This document shows, piece after piece, positions 42,067-54,000 of a stretch of DNA of 64,000 bases. The number at the start of each line of letters is the position of its first letter. Position 1 is the stretch's first letter. Origin of the DNA: Tridacna crocea (taxonomy: Eukaryota; Mollusca; Bivalvia; Cardiida; Cardiidae); the NCBI GenBank assembly GCA_943736015.1, contig OX031057.1, positions 56,651,001 to 56,715,000 on the forward strand, read 5' to 3'. A program made the position numbers and the translations under genes. The notes beneath the pieces are model-generated. The model was not told the origin of the DNA. It made no database searches and was given only the letters and a program-made list of their open reading frames with translations.

Positions 42067-45000
42067 CTGAAATGAAAAGAGAAATTAAAATCAGTCCAAG
42101 TACAAAACAAGAGGGCCAAGATGGCCCTGGATCGCTCACCTGAATTTTTGAGATGACCTTAGTAAATTTTTTTTTTTTTTTTTTTTTTTGAGGTATTGAA
42201 ACATTGGAACCAAATTTATAATTTTGCCAAGCAACTTTCAAAAGGTCACCTGTAGAAGTCATTTCGAAATCTGACCATCAGTTTCAAAAAGAAGAATTTT
42301 TAAGAATTCTTCATTTCTGTATAAGAGCAAGTAGCCCCCATCCACGACAGCCATGTTTCTTGATGGATCAAAATTTACGAACAAGTTTTGAAAAGGGTCA
42401 CCCAAGGAACATCTCTCTGAAATTATTTCAAAATCTGACCAGGGGTTTCAGAGAAAGAGAATTTTAAAGAATTTCATCATGTCCGTATAGTGCAAGTAGC
42501 CCCCATTCACAAGAGCCATGTTTCTTGATGGATCAAAATTATATGTACAGCTTTTGGAAAGGGTTACCCAAGGAACATCTCTGTCAGATTATTTTAAAAT
42601 CTGATCACAGGTTTCAGAGAAGAAGAATTTTCAAGAATTTCTTCATTTCCATATAGTGCAAGTAGCCCCCATCCACTAGAGCCATGTTTCTTGGCCAATC
42701 AAAATTTCGCGAACAATTTTAGAAAAGGGTCACCCAAGGAACATCTGTGTGAAATTATTTTAAAATCTGGCCAGCGGTTTCAGAGAAGAAGAATTTTTAA
42801 GAATTTCTTCATTTCTGTATAGTGCAAGTAGCCCCCATTCACCAGAGCCATGTTTCTTGACCAATCAAAATTTCGCGAACAATTTTTGAAAAGGGTAACC
42901 CAAGGAACGAGTCTGTGAAATTATTTCAAAATCTAACCAGCTGTTTCAGAGAAGAAGAATTTTTAAGAATTTCTTCATTTCTGTATAGTGCAAGAAGCCC
43001 CCATTCACCAGAGCCATGTTTCTTGACCAATCAAAATTTCGCTAACAATTTTTGAAAAGGGTCACCCAAGGAATAACTCTGTGAAATCATTTCAAAATCT
43101 GACCAGCGGTTTCAGAGAAGAAGATTTTTTCAGAATTCCTTCATTGCTGTACAGTGCAAGAAGCCCCCATTCACCAGAGCCACATTTTTTGACGAATCAA
43201 AATTTCACGAACAATTTTTGAAAAGGGTCACCCAAGGAACATATCTGTGAAATTATTTCAAAATCCGACCAGCGGTTTCAGAGGAGAAGATTTTTAAAGA
43301 ATTTGCTAAAAAATTCCATTTCGTTGCCATGGCAACCAGAGTTTTTGATGGAATCAAATTCTGTGAACAATTTTTAAAGAGGACCTCCCAAGGAACATTC
43401 CTGCCAAGTTTGGTCCAAATCCGCCCAGCAGTTTAGGAGGAGTTTATGTTTAAAGAATTGTTGACGACGCACGACGGACGACGCAAGACGGACGATGGAC
43501 ACCGGGTGATCCTAAAAGCTCCCCTTGAGCACGTTGTGCTCAGGTGAGCTAAAAAGCAATTGCTTAATTTTCCACAGTATTTTCAAAAACTACTAATTAC
43601 ATGGGCATAAAAAGTAGTATTTGTATTGTAAGCACTAAAGGCAAAAAAAAAATAATATGATGTGGTTCAAGTGGATTACCTAAGCCAGTAAAATATCTCA
43701 AGTGTTTAAACAAGATCAGATTTTATGTTCTGTGCGATCTGATCTTGATCCATGCTGTCAACAAATCTACTGGAGTAGAACATATATACTTGCACCAGCC
43801 TCTGATATAACTTAAAATAGTTTGTATTGAGTAATTTTTCTTTTGCCACAATATTTCCAATGAACTGGCTGATTTGTGTTTTACCTTGCTGTCAATATTT
43901 AAGCCAAGTTCTGTGAAAAGGGGGCTTAACCCTTTACCTCATATGCCAATTTTAGGCTTTTCCGATTCAGCAGCAAATAAACATATGATGTCAAAAACAT
44001 GGACAAATGGGGAAACAATTATCTGATTGAGTGGAAAAACATTGTGGGAATAGGAGAAATTGCTCTATACGAGCAATTTCTGCTTTTCCCACAATGTTTT
44101 CAAAAGCTGTCTGTTGTTGATGCTTCAAAGTAAGTATCTAGGGTTAACTCTTTACCACACATTCCCGACTTTTAACGACTCTGAGAAAAAAGCCTATAGA
44201 AAAAATTGTGGGAAAAGGAGAAAATGCTGGTAACCAGCATTTTCTCCTTCTCCCACAATATTTACCTTCACAAAACAAATTTCAATTTTTAAACCACTTT
44301 AATTTTTTCATCTGTTAATGCTTTTAATTTGGACAAGTCCAACATTTTTTTGTTTTTTAAAGAGTTAGTGCATTTGCGAAAAAGCACTTACCCATGTCAG
44401 CCTACGCAGTCCATGCAGGCTAACATGGTCTGCAACTTTTCGCTACCTTTAAAATGTCTGCATGTCAAAGAACCATTCTACCTCATTATTCAGTACATTG
44501 TTTGACAAAATGGATCTTATGGATCTGTAATTAATTTATAAATTTCATGGATCTATATATACAGGCTAATTCGCTTGGTATTCTGTATCACAGAGATGCA
44601 TTAAGTTCCTTTTGTCAGAGCATGGCGCTTTTTTTTTTTTTTTTCATTCTTAACCCATTACCACACAATCCCTACTTTTGACGGCCCTGAGAAAGAAGCC
44701 TTTAGAAAATATTTTGGGAAAAGGAGAAAATGCTAGTAACCAGCATTTTCCCCTTTTTCCACAACGTTTTCTGACTTGCTGGAAACAAATTTCAGATTTT
44801 GAATTACATTTATTTCGTTGTCTGCAAGTGCTTTCAATTTGGATCAGTCTAGAATTTTCTCGTTTGGTAAAGGGTTAACAGATCCAGCACATCTAGTGCC
44901 GATACCTAGACCTCACTACCTTAATCATCAAGCAATGCGGGACCCCACCGTCCCGTTTCACACTGTTATCGAAGTAATTTGGTACAAATCTGTTTTTACA

Positions 45001-48000
45001 GGTTATGAGGAAAGAGAGAGAGAGAGAGTACCAATAGAATGTAGAATATTCTATCATACAATAATCATGTTTAATAATAATGCATAGCTCCTGAATTCCT
45101 GTATATGTATATACTTGTACATAGTATTGTTGTTTATCAAAATATCTAACTAGCAGGGTTTTCCCTCGGCTTTTAAAAATTGGGGGTCATTGTGACCCCC
45201 TTCCTCATTAGTTGAGGGTCATTTCATTAATTTTGAGGGTCAAAAATGTGGATTTCATTGTCATCAACTTCAAGCACGATTTATAACGCATTTTACCTTT
45301 AAACGCCAACTTCCAAGATTGAAAAGTCGGTCGATCATTTCTGATGGAAAGGCCGATGTTACTTTTTGACAGACCAAACATTTTTCTCTGAATCGCTGCT
45401 TGACGTGGCTTGAACAGTAGTTGGAAGCAGACGATAGAAGAATGCTACAGTTTTCTTCGTCATGACATTATTTTTCCGCTAAGAGCACAGACCGGTAATG
45501 TGTACTTTTATATACTGGAAGTCGTGTAAAATATGCTGTGAAATACAGAGAACACAACCACGACTTTGAATGGGCCCATATTTACGACATGTGTCCAATA
45601 TACATTTCGGCAATAATGCGTAAACCAGTCTTATTCTATAAATAAATTACCAGAAAACCACTTTTATCTAAAATAAACCCTGTAGTTAAAAAAAGAACGG
45701 ATTTCGTCTGACATTGAAGCAAGAACAGACTTCGAATTACATGACGCTTTATTCAACTTCGTACAGTATTTAGATTTTGGAAAGTTGCGTCACCTATGAC
45801 ACACTGTCATTTATTTTGGGGGTCATTTGAATCAAAATTGCGTCAATGACGCAGGATTTGTGCGTCATGGAAAACTCTGTAACTAGGTTCTGAAAATTGG
45901 TCTTCTTGCCAAGGCACATCAATTATCAATTCTTCTAACCTTATTAACTATTTTTGATTTACCACAACACCGTATTTGTAGCATATATTTTCACTTACAT
46001 CATCAGCAGAACATTGGCCAACATTTCTGATGTATTCAATAGGTGGTTGATGTAGGCCTTTATGAAATTTTGACAACAATAACACTGGCAGCCTTCTAGC
46101 ACAGGGGTAAAATCATCAAAGTACCTGAAAAATGACCCAAAAGGAACCAAAAAATGATTGTTTTATACATATGAATATGTACATTCAATTAATCCATTAC
46201 CAAACAATCCCTACTTTTGACAACCCTGAGAAAGAAGCCTTCAGAAAACATTGTGGTAACCAGCATTTTCTCCTTTTCCCACAATGTTTTCTACCCTATC
46301 ATAGAGGAAATTGCACCATTTGAGCCACTAGAAATTGCTGTCTGCAGATGAAAACAAGGCTAAAATTTTGTCATAAGGTAAAGGGTCAACCATTTGCCTT
46401 TCAACAATCAAGCTTATGGCATGTTTTAAGACTTTATAGGTTCAACTTTGGTAACCAACAATTCAATTGTTAGTCCTTATTCTATATTCCAAAGACTAGA
46501 AGCCTAACTGACAGAGACATAACGTTGAACAACAGTGAATGTGACCCTTGGTTCACAATGATGTACTGGTCTCTTTTCATGAAGATTATATAGAAACCAT
46601 TCTGAATTTGAGAGCAAATTCTCTATTCTAACATGACACGCGACTTTGGCTCTATAAACACAGTGCAAGGAAAACGTGGTAAACTCTGCAACAATTCATG
46701 TAGAGTGACGTCGTTCAATGAGTGAGTTATTCAATGGAACATAATCTTCATCCGCGTTTTTACTCCAAGTTTGAACTTGTTTTCATTTCACCAAGAATTG
46801 GCCATGTTAGAATCGAAATAATCTTCTTTCTATCGTGGTATATTGTTCAATAAACCACGTTGTGAGTTATGAGGCGCAATGAATAACCCACTCGGGCTAT
46901 CGCCCTCGTGGATTATTTATTGTGCCTCATAACTCACAACTGTGGTTTATTGAACAATATACCACGATAGAAAGAAGATTATTTCTTAATTAACACATAG
47001 GATAATTGTACATTAACTCTTTACCAAACAAATGTGGACTTCTCCAAACTCAAAACATTGGCAGATGACAAATGTAGCTCAAATGGTGGAAATCGTCTTA
47101 ACCCTTTCCCAAACGACAAATTTTGGACTCTTCCAAACCAAAAGAGTTTGCAGACGACAATTTTAGATTTGGAGAAAAAGGCAGAAAGTTCTCAAAAGGT
47201 GGAACACTGTGGGAAAAGGAGAAATTGCTCATTACGAGCAATTTCTCCTTTTCCCACAGTGTTTTTATAGGACTTGTTCTGCAGACACGTACAAACCAGG
47301 GCTTGTTTGGGAAAGGGTTAACCCATTATCAAACAAAAAAACTTTAGACTGGTCCAAATAGAAAGCATTTGCAGCCGACAAAATGAATGTGGCTAAATAA
47401 TTGAATTTTGTTTTAGGAAGGGAAGAAAACATTGTGGGAAAAGAAGAAAATGCTGATTACCAGCATTTTCTTCTTTTCCTACAATGTTTTCAAAAGGCTT
47501 CTTTCTCAGGGATGTTAAAAGTTAGGATTTTGTGGTCATGCTCTGACAAAAGGGGGCTAAATGTATCTCAGTGATGCATTATACCAAGTCATCAAAGGAT
47601 TATGGATCCATAAAAATCAACTCTGTCTAACAAGCAACTGAATCATGAGGTAGATTGGTCATTTAACATGCAGAAACTTAATTAGTGGTGAAAGTTTCTG
47701 CCCAGGTCAAACTGCACAGGCTGGCCTGGGTTGATACTTTTCGCAGATGTATTAATCCTTTGCCACACAATGACGACTTTTAACACCCCTGAAAGAGAAG
47801 GCTTTTGAAAACATTGTGGAAAAAGGATAAAATACTGGTTACCAGCATTTTTCTCCTTTTCCCACAATGTTTTCTACCCTATTAAAGAAACATGATTCCA
47901 TAATAAACCACATTGAAACTGTCATTTGCAAATACTTTCAATATGGACAGTTCTAAAATTTGTTCAGTGGTGAAGGGTAAAGCCCCCTTTTCACACAGCA

Positions 48001-51000
48001 AGGCACACACGTGTATTTATCACATAACTCCCCTTGTCTTCCATGTAATACAGCCATTATAAATTTTCTTGTCTCAAACACGTGTGAGATAAGAAAAGAG
48101 TGCTATATTTGGTCAACACTCTGTAATCATACGCTTCATTTCTAAAACATTGCTAACCTAGGTTCCTGAAGGAAATTAGCGGTCAAAAGCCTTATCGTGA
48201 TAAAATCGTTAATTTAATATAACTTTTAGACTCAAACAAAAATCAATATATGCAAGTTTCTTTGCAACTATTTTTCATTCGTAATGTACCTGTCAAAGTA
48301 AGCGCACAGGCTTCATGTAAATTTCACTACACACAATATTATGTATGCCACTTATTTAACACATCTTGGACAGAAATTCTTATTATGCAGTAATGTGATA
48401 AAAACAATCCGACACCAGTTGGCTTTTGAGAAAAAAAAAATTAGACTTGTCGACAAAAATGTTATTTAGCTCGCCAAAAGGCTCGCTTTATAACATTTTT
48501 TTGTAGACTCGTTTAATACATTTTTATCTCAAAAACCAGCTCACAACAGATCCTATATATATGCTTACTTCTTTTCATTAAGATTTATATATAAACCCTT
48601 CTGTGTGTCAGAGGTGTTTTCCGATTCTGGGTCTGGAGTAAAATCGTACTGAAACACCATAGCACATCCTCTCTCTGTTAACACGTACGGATATCTCTAC
48701 TCTGTTAAGGTGAGTCAACACATCACATGATCCTTGTTCAATGTATGAACTTTAGCTCAGATATATAACTAATTATATACGGAATCCATTATCAAACAAT
48801 TCCCAGTCTTAATATCCCTGAGAAAGAATGCCTTTTGAAAACATGATGGCAAAAGGAGAAAATCTCCTTTTCCAATAATGTTTTCCATCTCTTAACTCTC
48901 TACCAAAACTATAAATTTACAGACTGGTCCCAATTGAAAGCATTTACAGATGACAAAATAAACGTGACTGAAAAGTTAAAATTTGCTATGGGAAGGGTAG
49001 AAAACATTGTGGGAATAGGAGGAATGCTGGTTACCAGCATTTTCTCCTTTTCCCACTACGTTTTCTAAAGGCTTCTTTCTCAGGGTCATTAAAAGTCGGG
49101 ATTGTGTGGTCAAGAGTTAACCCTTACCAAATAATTCCTGTATTTTACGACCCTAAGCTAGAAGCCTTTTGAAAACATTGTGGGAAAAGGAGAAAATGCT
49201 GGTAACCAGCATTTTCTCCTTTTCCCACAATGTTTTCTACCATGCTGGTAACTAATTTCAATATTTGAGTTTCATTCATTTTGTCATCTGCAAATGCTTT
49301 CTATTTGGACCAGTCTAAAATTTTGTCGTTTGGTAAAGGGTTAAGACAATTTCCACCATTTGAGCTACATTTGTCGTCTGCAAATGTTTTGAGTTGGACA
49401 AGTCCACAGTTGTTTGGTAAAGGGTTACATAACTTAGCAAGGGATGACTGAAAATAAACTTGTACAGGTGTTATTGATCATGTGACTTTCCAATAAAGCC
49501 TTTGCAAAGTCCAGGTGTAAAAATAAATCATTTAACTCTTTCCCAAATGACAAAATTTCAGTCTCCTGTCTGGTCCAAATTGAAAGCACTTGCAGATGAC
49601 AAAATGAACATAACTCACAAAGCGAAATTTATTTCCAGTAGGGTAGAAAACAGTGTGGGAAAAGGAGAAAAAGCTGGTTACCAGCATTTTCTCCTTTTCT
49701 CATAATGTATTTAAAAGGCTTCTATATCAGGGTCATAAAAACCACGGATTGTTTGATAAAGGGTTAAAAAGCTAGAGTATGCTTTGAGGAAATGCTGTAA
49801 TAAATACATACTTTCTAATGGACAGATTTTTCTTGAAATTTCCGTATTTTTAGTATCTACAGTTCTACACAATCGAAAAAAATAAAAATGGTGCCTATCC
49901 ATGCTTATTTCGTAGGAACAGGGATGAAAGTCACTGTGAAATTTACCTTTTTCGAGGAAAGATACGAGATAAAAGCCCAGCAGACACAGTGGGAAAAGGA
50001 GAAATTGCTCATTACGGTTTTCATTTTACCAAAATAATTTTCAAAGTGGAAACAGCTATATTTACACAACTTTAAATTTCTGGATTTCCAACTATCATCT
50101 GTCACTGAAGACAGAAAAGCCATTATTTTAATGAATAGGGTTTTTTTTATCCATCTTCAATTCTATGGCATAAGTGTCACACAGCTATTAAGGTGCACTT
50201 GATTTTAAAAAGCCCTTCAAAAGAAATGAAACAGCAAATAAACTTCTACCTGCATTTATATTCTAAGTTCCTACATTTATTCTTAGTACACAATACTTGA
50301 AAGCAGATGCAGAAAAATCCAATCTGACAATTTAATATGGGACCCCTGATATTACGGCCTGGACTGCATGTATTGTCAAAAGTTCCGTAAAACCCTGCAT
50401 TGAACCATGCTGAATAAGAGCAGCCATGATCTTGCAACTATTTAGGTCTTTTTCCTTAATTGAAAATGTCCTCTTGAGTTGATTAGGCACTCTACAGGTT
50501 AACTCATTACCAAACAACAAAATTTTAGGTTTGTCCAAATTGAAAGCATTTGCAGATGACAAAATAAAAGTGACTGAAAATTTAAAAATTCTTTTGTGAA
50601 GGGTAAAAGACATAGTGGGAAAAGGAGAAAATACTGGTAACCAGCATTTCCTCTTTTTCCCACAATGTTTTCTAAAGGCTTCTTTCTCAGAGTTGTCAAA
50701 AGTAGGGATAGTGTGGTAATGGGTTAAATCTTAAATACAGAGAGATACATGTAAAGGATATGAACTGTCAAATATATCAATTCCCATCTCGACTGCATGT
50801 AATACATTGTCTGGTCTCCATACACACGCCATCAATCTTGGTTTGTCCTCTGGTAATATAGCCTACAAGACACCAAGTCAAAAACAACACATTACATTTT
50901 GCTATTTGTAACAACCATTCATTTATCAATGATGCCTTTTTCAGCATTACTTGTGCGGCAGCAAGTGTACCTTCCCAAGCTTTCCTGAAGTTTCTGTTTA

Positions 51001-54000
51001 CACTACTTTGCACAATAATCTTCCCATACCACTAGCTGCTTTGCCACATATCCATCATTGAAACATCAGCAGTGAGAGAGGAATGACTCTAGTCTCAATG
51101 ACTTATCATTAATCTTCTGAAGGAAATTTATCGAGCAGGGCATTCAAACCACCAACCTGAGTATCAAACCTGACACCTCGAGGTCACATGTCGGATATGC
51201 TAATCACTTAGCTAACCCTTCAGTATTCAGAATGAAAGGAAAATAAAATTTAATTAACTCTTAACCAAAGGACAAAATTTTGGATAGGACCAAATTGAAG
51301 CATTTGTAGACAACAAATTCAATGCAGCTAAAATGACACTATCTGTCTTTCATCGGGTTGTAAATGTTGTTGGAAAAGGAGAAAATATTGGTTACGGTGT
51401 AAAAGCTTATCAAAACCTTGTTTTCAAGTGTTTGAATGTAACCATGCCATAAAAGTACAAGGTGCAATAGTTGCACATAAAACTTGTCTTTACTTAACCC
51501 ATTACCACACAACCCCTACATTCGACGATCCTGAGAGGGAAGTCTGTAGAAAACATTGTAATCTGCATTTTCTCTGTTTCCCACAATGTTTTTTTCCCTT
51601 CCCAACAGAAAATTTAAATTTTTACTTTGTCGTCTGCAAATGCTTTTGATTTAGACCAGTCTAAAATTTTGTCATTTGTTAAAGAGTTGAATAAAAGAAA
51701 TTGTTTGCACATAGTAAAGCCAAACCTTTACTGTCAGAAGCTTAATCACAAACAGTCAATTACAGACAAAAATAATTTGTGCCTGTCTGTCCATGTATGT
51801 GTCCGTCTGTGTGTCTGTGTGTCCGTCTTTCTACAAAATACTACTAATTGCCTGTTTCTGGCAGGGATATTAAGCACAGGCGTTCGTTTTGTGACGAACT
51901 TTGCCAACTATATGATGTAATATATAAGTCTTATATATATTACATCATATAGTTGGCAAAGTTCGTCACAAAACGAACGCCTGTGGTATTAAGTCACAAT
52001 CAGTGATAGCTCTAGTAACCATATGTAGTTCTCTTACATGGTCAACAGTTAAAGTCTTTAATAAAAAGCAAAATTTTTGACTTGTCCAAATTGAACACAC
52101 TTGCAGACGACAAACCAAGAGTGGCTCAAATGGCAGAAATTACCTCTTACAGAGAAAAAAAAAAGTGTTTGAAAAGGAGAAAATGCTGGTTACAAATGCA
52201 GGTTATATCAGCGTTTTCTCCTTTTCTGACAATGTTTACAATAGGCTTCTTTCCCAGGGTCGTTAAAACCATTGGTTGTTTGGTAAACAGATAACTCTTT
52301 AACAGACGATAAAATGTTTGACACCTCTAATTTGACAGCATTTGAAGAGGACAAATCAAGCAAGGCCTAAATAATGAAATTTGTATTAGAAACAGTAAAA
52401 AATATTGTGGGAAAAGGAGAAAAAACTGGTTATCTGCATTTTCTTCTTTTCCCAGGATGTTTACCATGAGCTTCTTTCTCAGGGTGATTAACATTCCGGA
52501 TTACAAGTGTAATTCATTGACATACCATAATATTGTCTATTATGTCCTTTGTACTCAGTATGTTAAAATTTTCAGTATTTGGACCAATCTGGAAAAAACC
52601 ATCAATAGTAAAACCTGAAATAAAGAAGAAAAAAAAGGTATGTTTAACCCTTACTAATGCTTTGAAAACACTGTGGAAACTGGAGAAATTGCCCTTGACA
52701 GAGGACTTTTTCATGATAATGACAAAATTCCAAGCATGTATGGTTCTTCAAATTCTGACTTAACTCTTTACCAAACAAAAAAAAATTTAGACTTGTCCAA
52801 ACTGAAAGCATTCACAGACATTAACATACATGTGACTCAAAAATTGAAACTTAACGTTAAAAGAATAGAAGACATTGCTGGGAAAGGAGAAAATGCTGGT
52901 TACCAGCATTTTCTCCTTTTCCCACAATGTATCAGAAGGCTTCTTCCTCTGGGTCGTAAAAACCAGGGATTGTTTGGTAAAGGGTTAATATAATCCATGT
53001 GACTTTGTAATGGAATAAAAGTATCTATGTTTATTCTTGAAAGAAAATGTCAAATGTACCATAATCTACTAATCATCAAGTTTCAGTAAATCTGCCCTTT
53101 TCAAGACTTATTCGTATCTTCTCCATAACCATCAAAGTTTTCTTCACTTGTCAACTACAAGTCAAATATAAATTGCACAGTGCTCTGTGAAAAGGGGTAT
53201 TAATGCATCTCTGTGATGAATTATACAAAGCAAGTCATCACATAATTTTGGATCCATAAAATCTATTTTGTTTAACAACTAACTGAGTCACGAGTTAAGC
53301 TGGTCCTATCACATGCAGAAAATTAACCATAAGCAAAAAGGTTTCCAACAGGTCAGTTCATGCAGACTTGGGATAATAATTTTTGCAGATGCATGAACTC
53401 TTTACCAAACTACAAAATCTTGGACTGGACCAAATTCAAAGCATTTGCAGACGACCAAAGTTGCTAAAATAGTGATCTTTCTGTCAGGTAGGACTAAAAA
53501 TATTGTGGGAAAAGGAGAAAATGGTTGTTTTCCAGCATTTTCTCCTTTTCCTACGTTGTTTTCAAATCCTTTCTTCTTTGGGGTCGTCAAAAGTTTGGAT
53601 TGTGTGGTAATGGGTTAACCCATTACCACACAATCCCGACTTTTGACGACTCTGAAAAAAGAGCCTAAGAAAACATTGTGGGAAAAGGAGAAAATGCTGG
53701 TAACCAGCATTTTCTCTTTTTCCCACAATGTTTCCTACCCTTTACAAATCAAATTTCAAATTTTCAGTCACTTTTATTTTGTCGTCTGCAAATGCTTTCG
53801 ATTTGGACAACCGAAAATGTTGTCGTTTGGCAATGAGTTAAACCCCCTTTTCTCAATGCATGGCTCAATTGTATGTACATGTATACATCTGTGAGTTAGT
53901 AGGATGATACACTGGTTACAAACTACCCACCATCTACACCTCGAGCCATGGTCTCCCTCGCACTTCTCTCTCTTTCCCTGACATTGTAACCTCCAACAAT

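Larger units (their letters stand above)
48695..50761 (-). other. QTRT2: U12-type (minor spliceosome) AT-AG intron of QTRT2
   Basis: On the minus strand the 5' splice site is ATATCCTTT, a perfect match to the AT-AC class U12 consensus. A CCTTAAC branch-point motif (48704-48710) lies about 10 nt before the 3' end, which is AG. The splice gives the conserved [11 protein letters not shown] reading; no GT-AG alternative does. The intron contains three full MITE copies and smaller pieces. Confidence 0.85.

Noticed and set aside
50332-50613. ORFs with recurring peptides such as [20 protein letters not shown] across the window
   Set aside because: These are translations of the MITE's left arm in reverse; they appear in every copy orientation and lack independent coding signs.
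50746-50762. Use of gtatct as the QTRT2 exon E splice donor
   Set aside because: It would add PLH-type residues and then repeat the YP motif of the next exon with the wrong phase. The ATATCCTTT site gives the expected protein.
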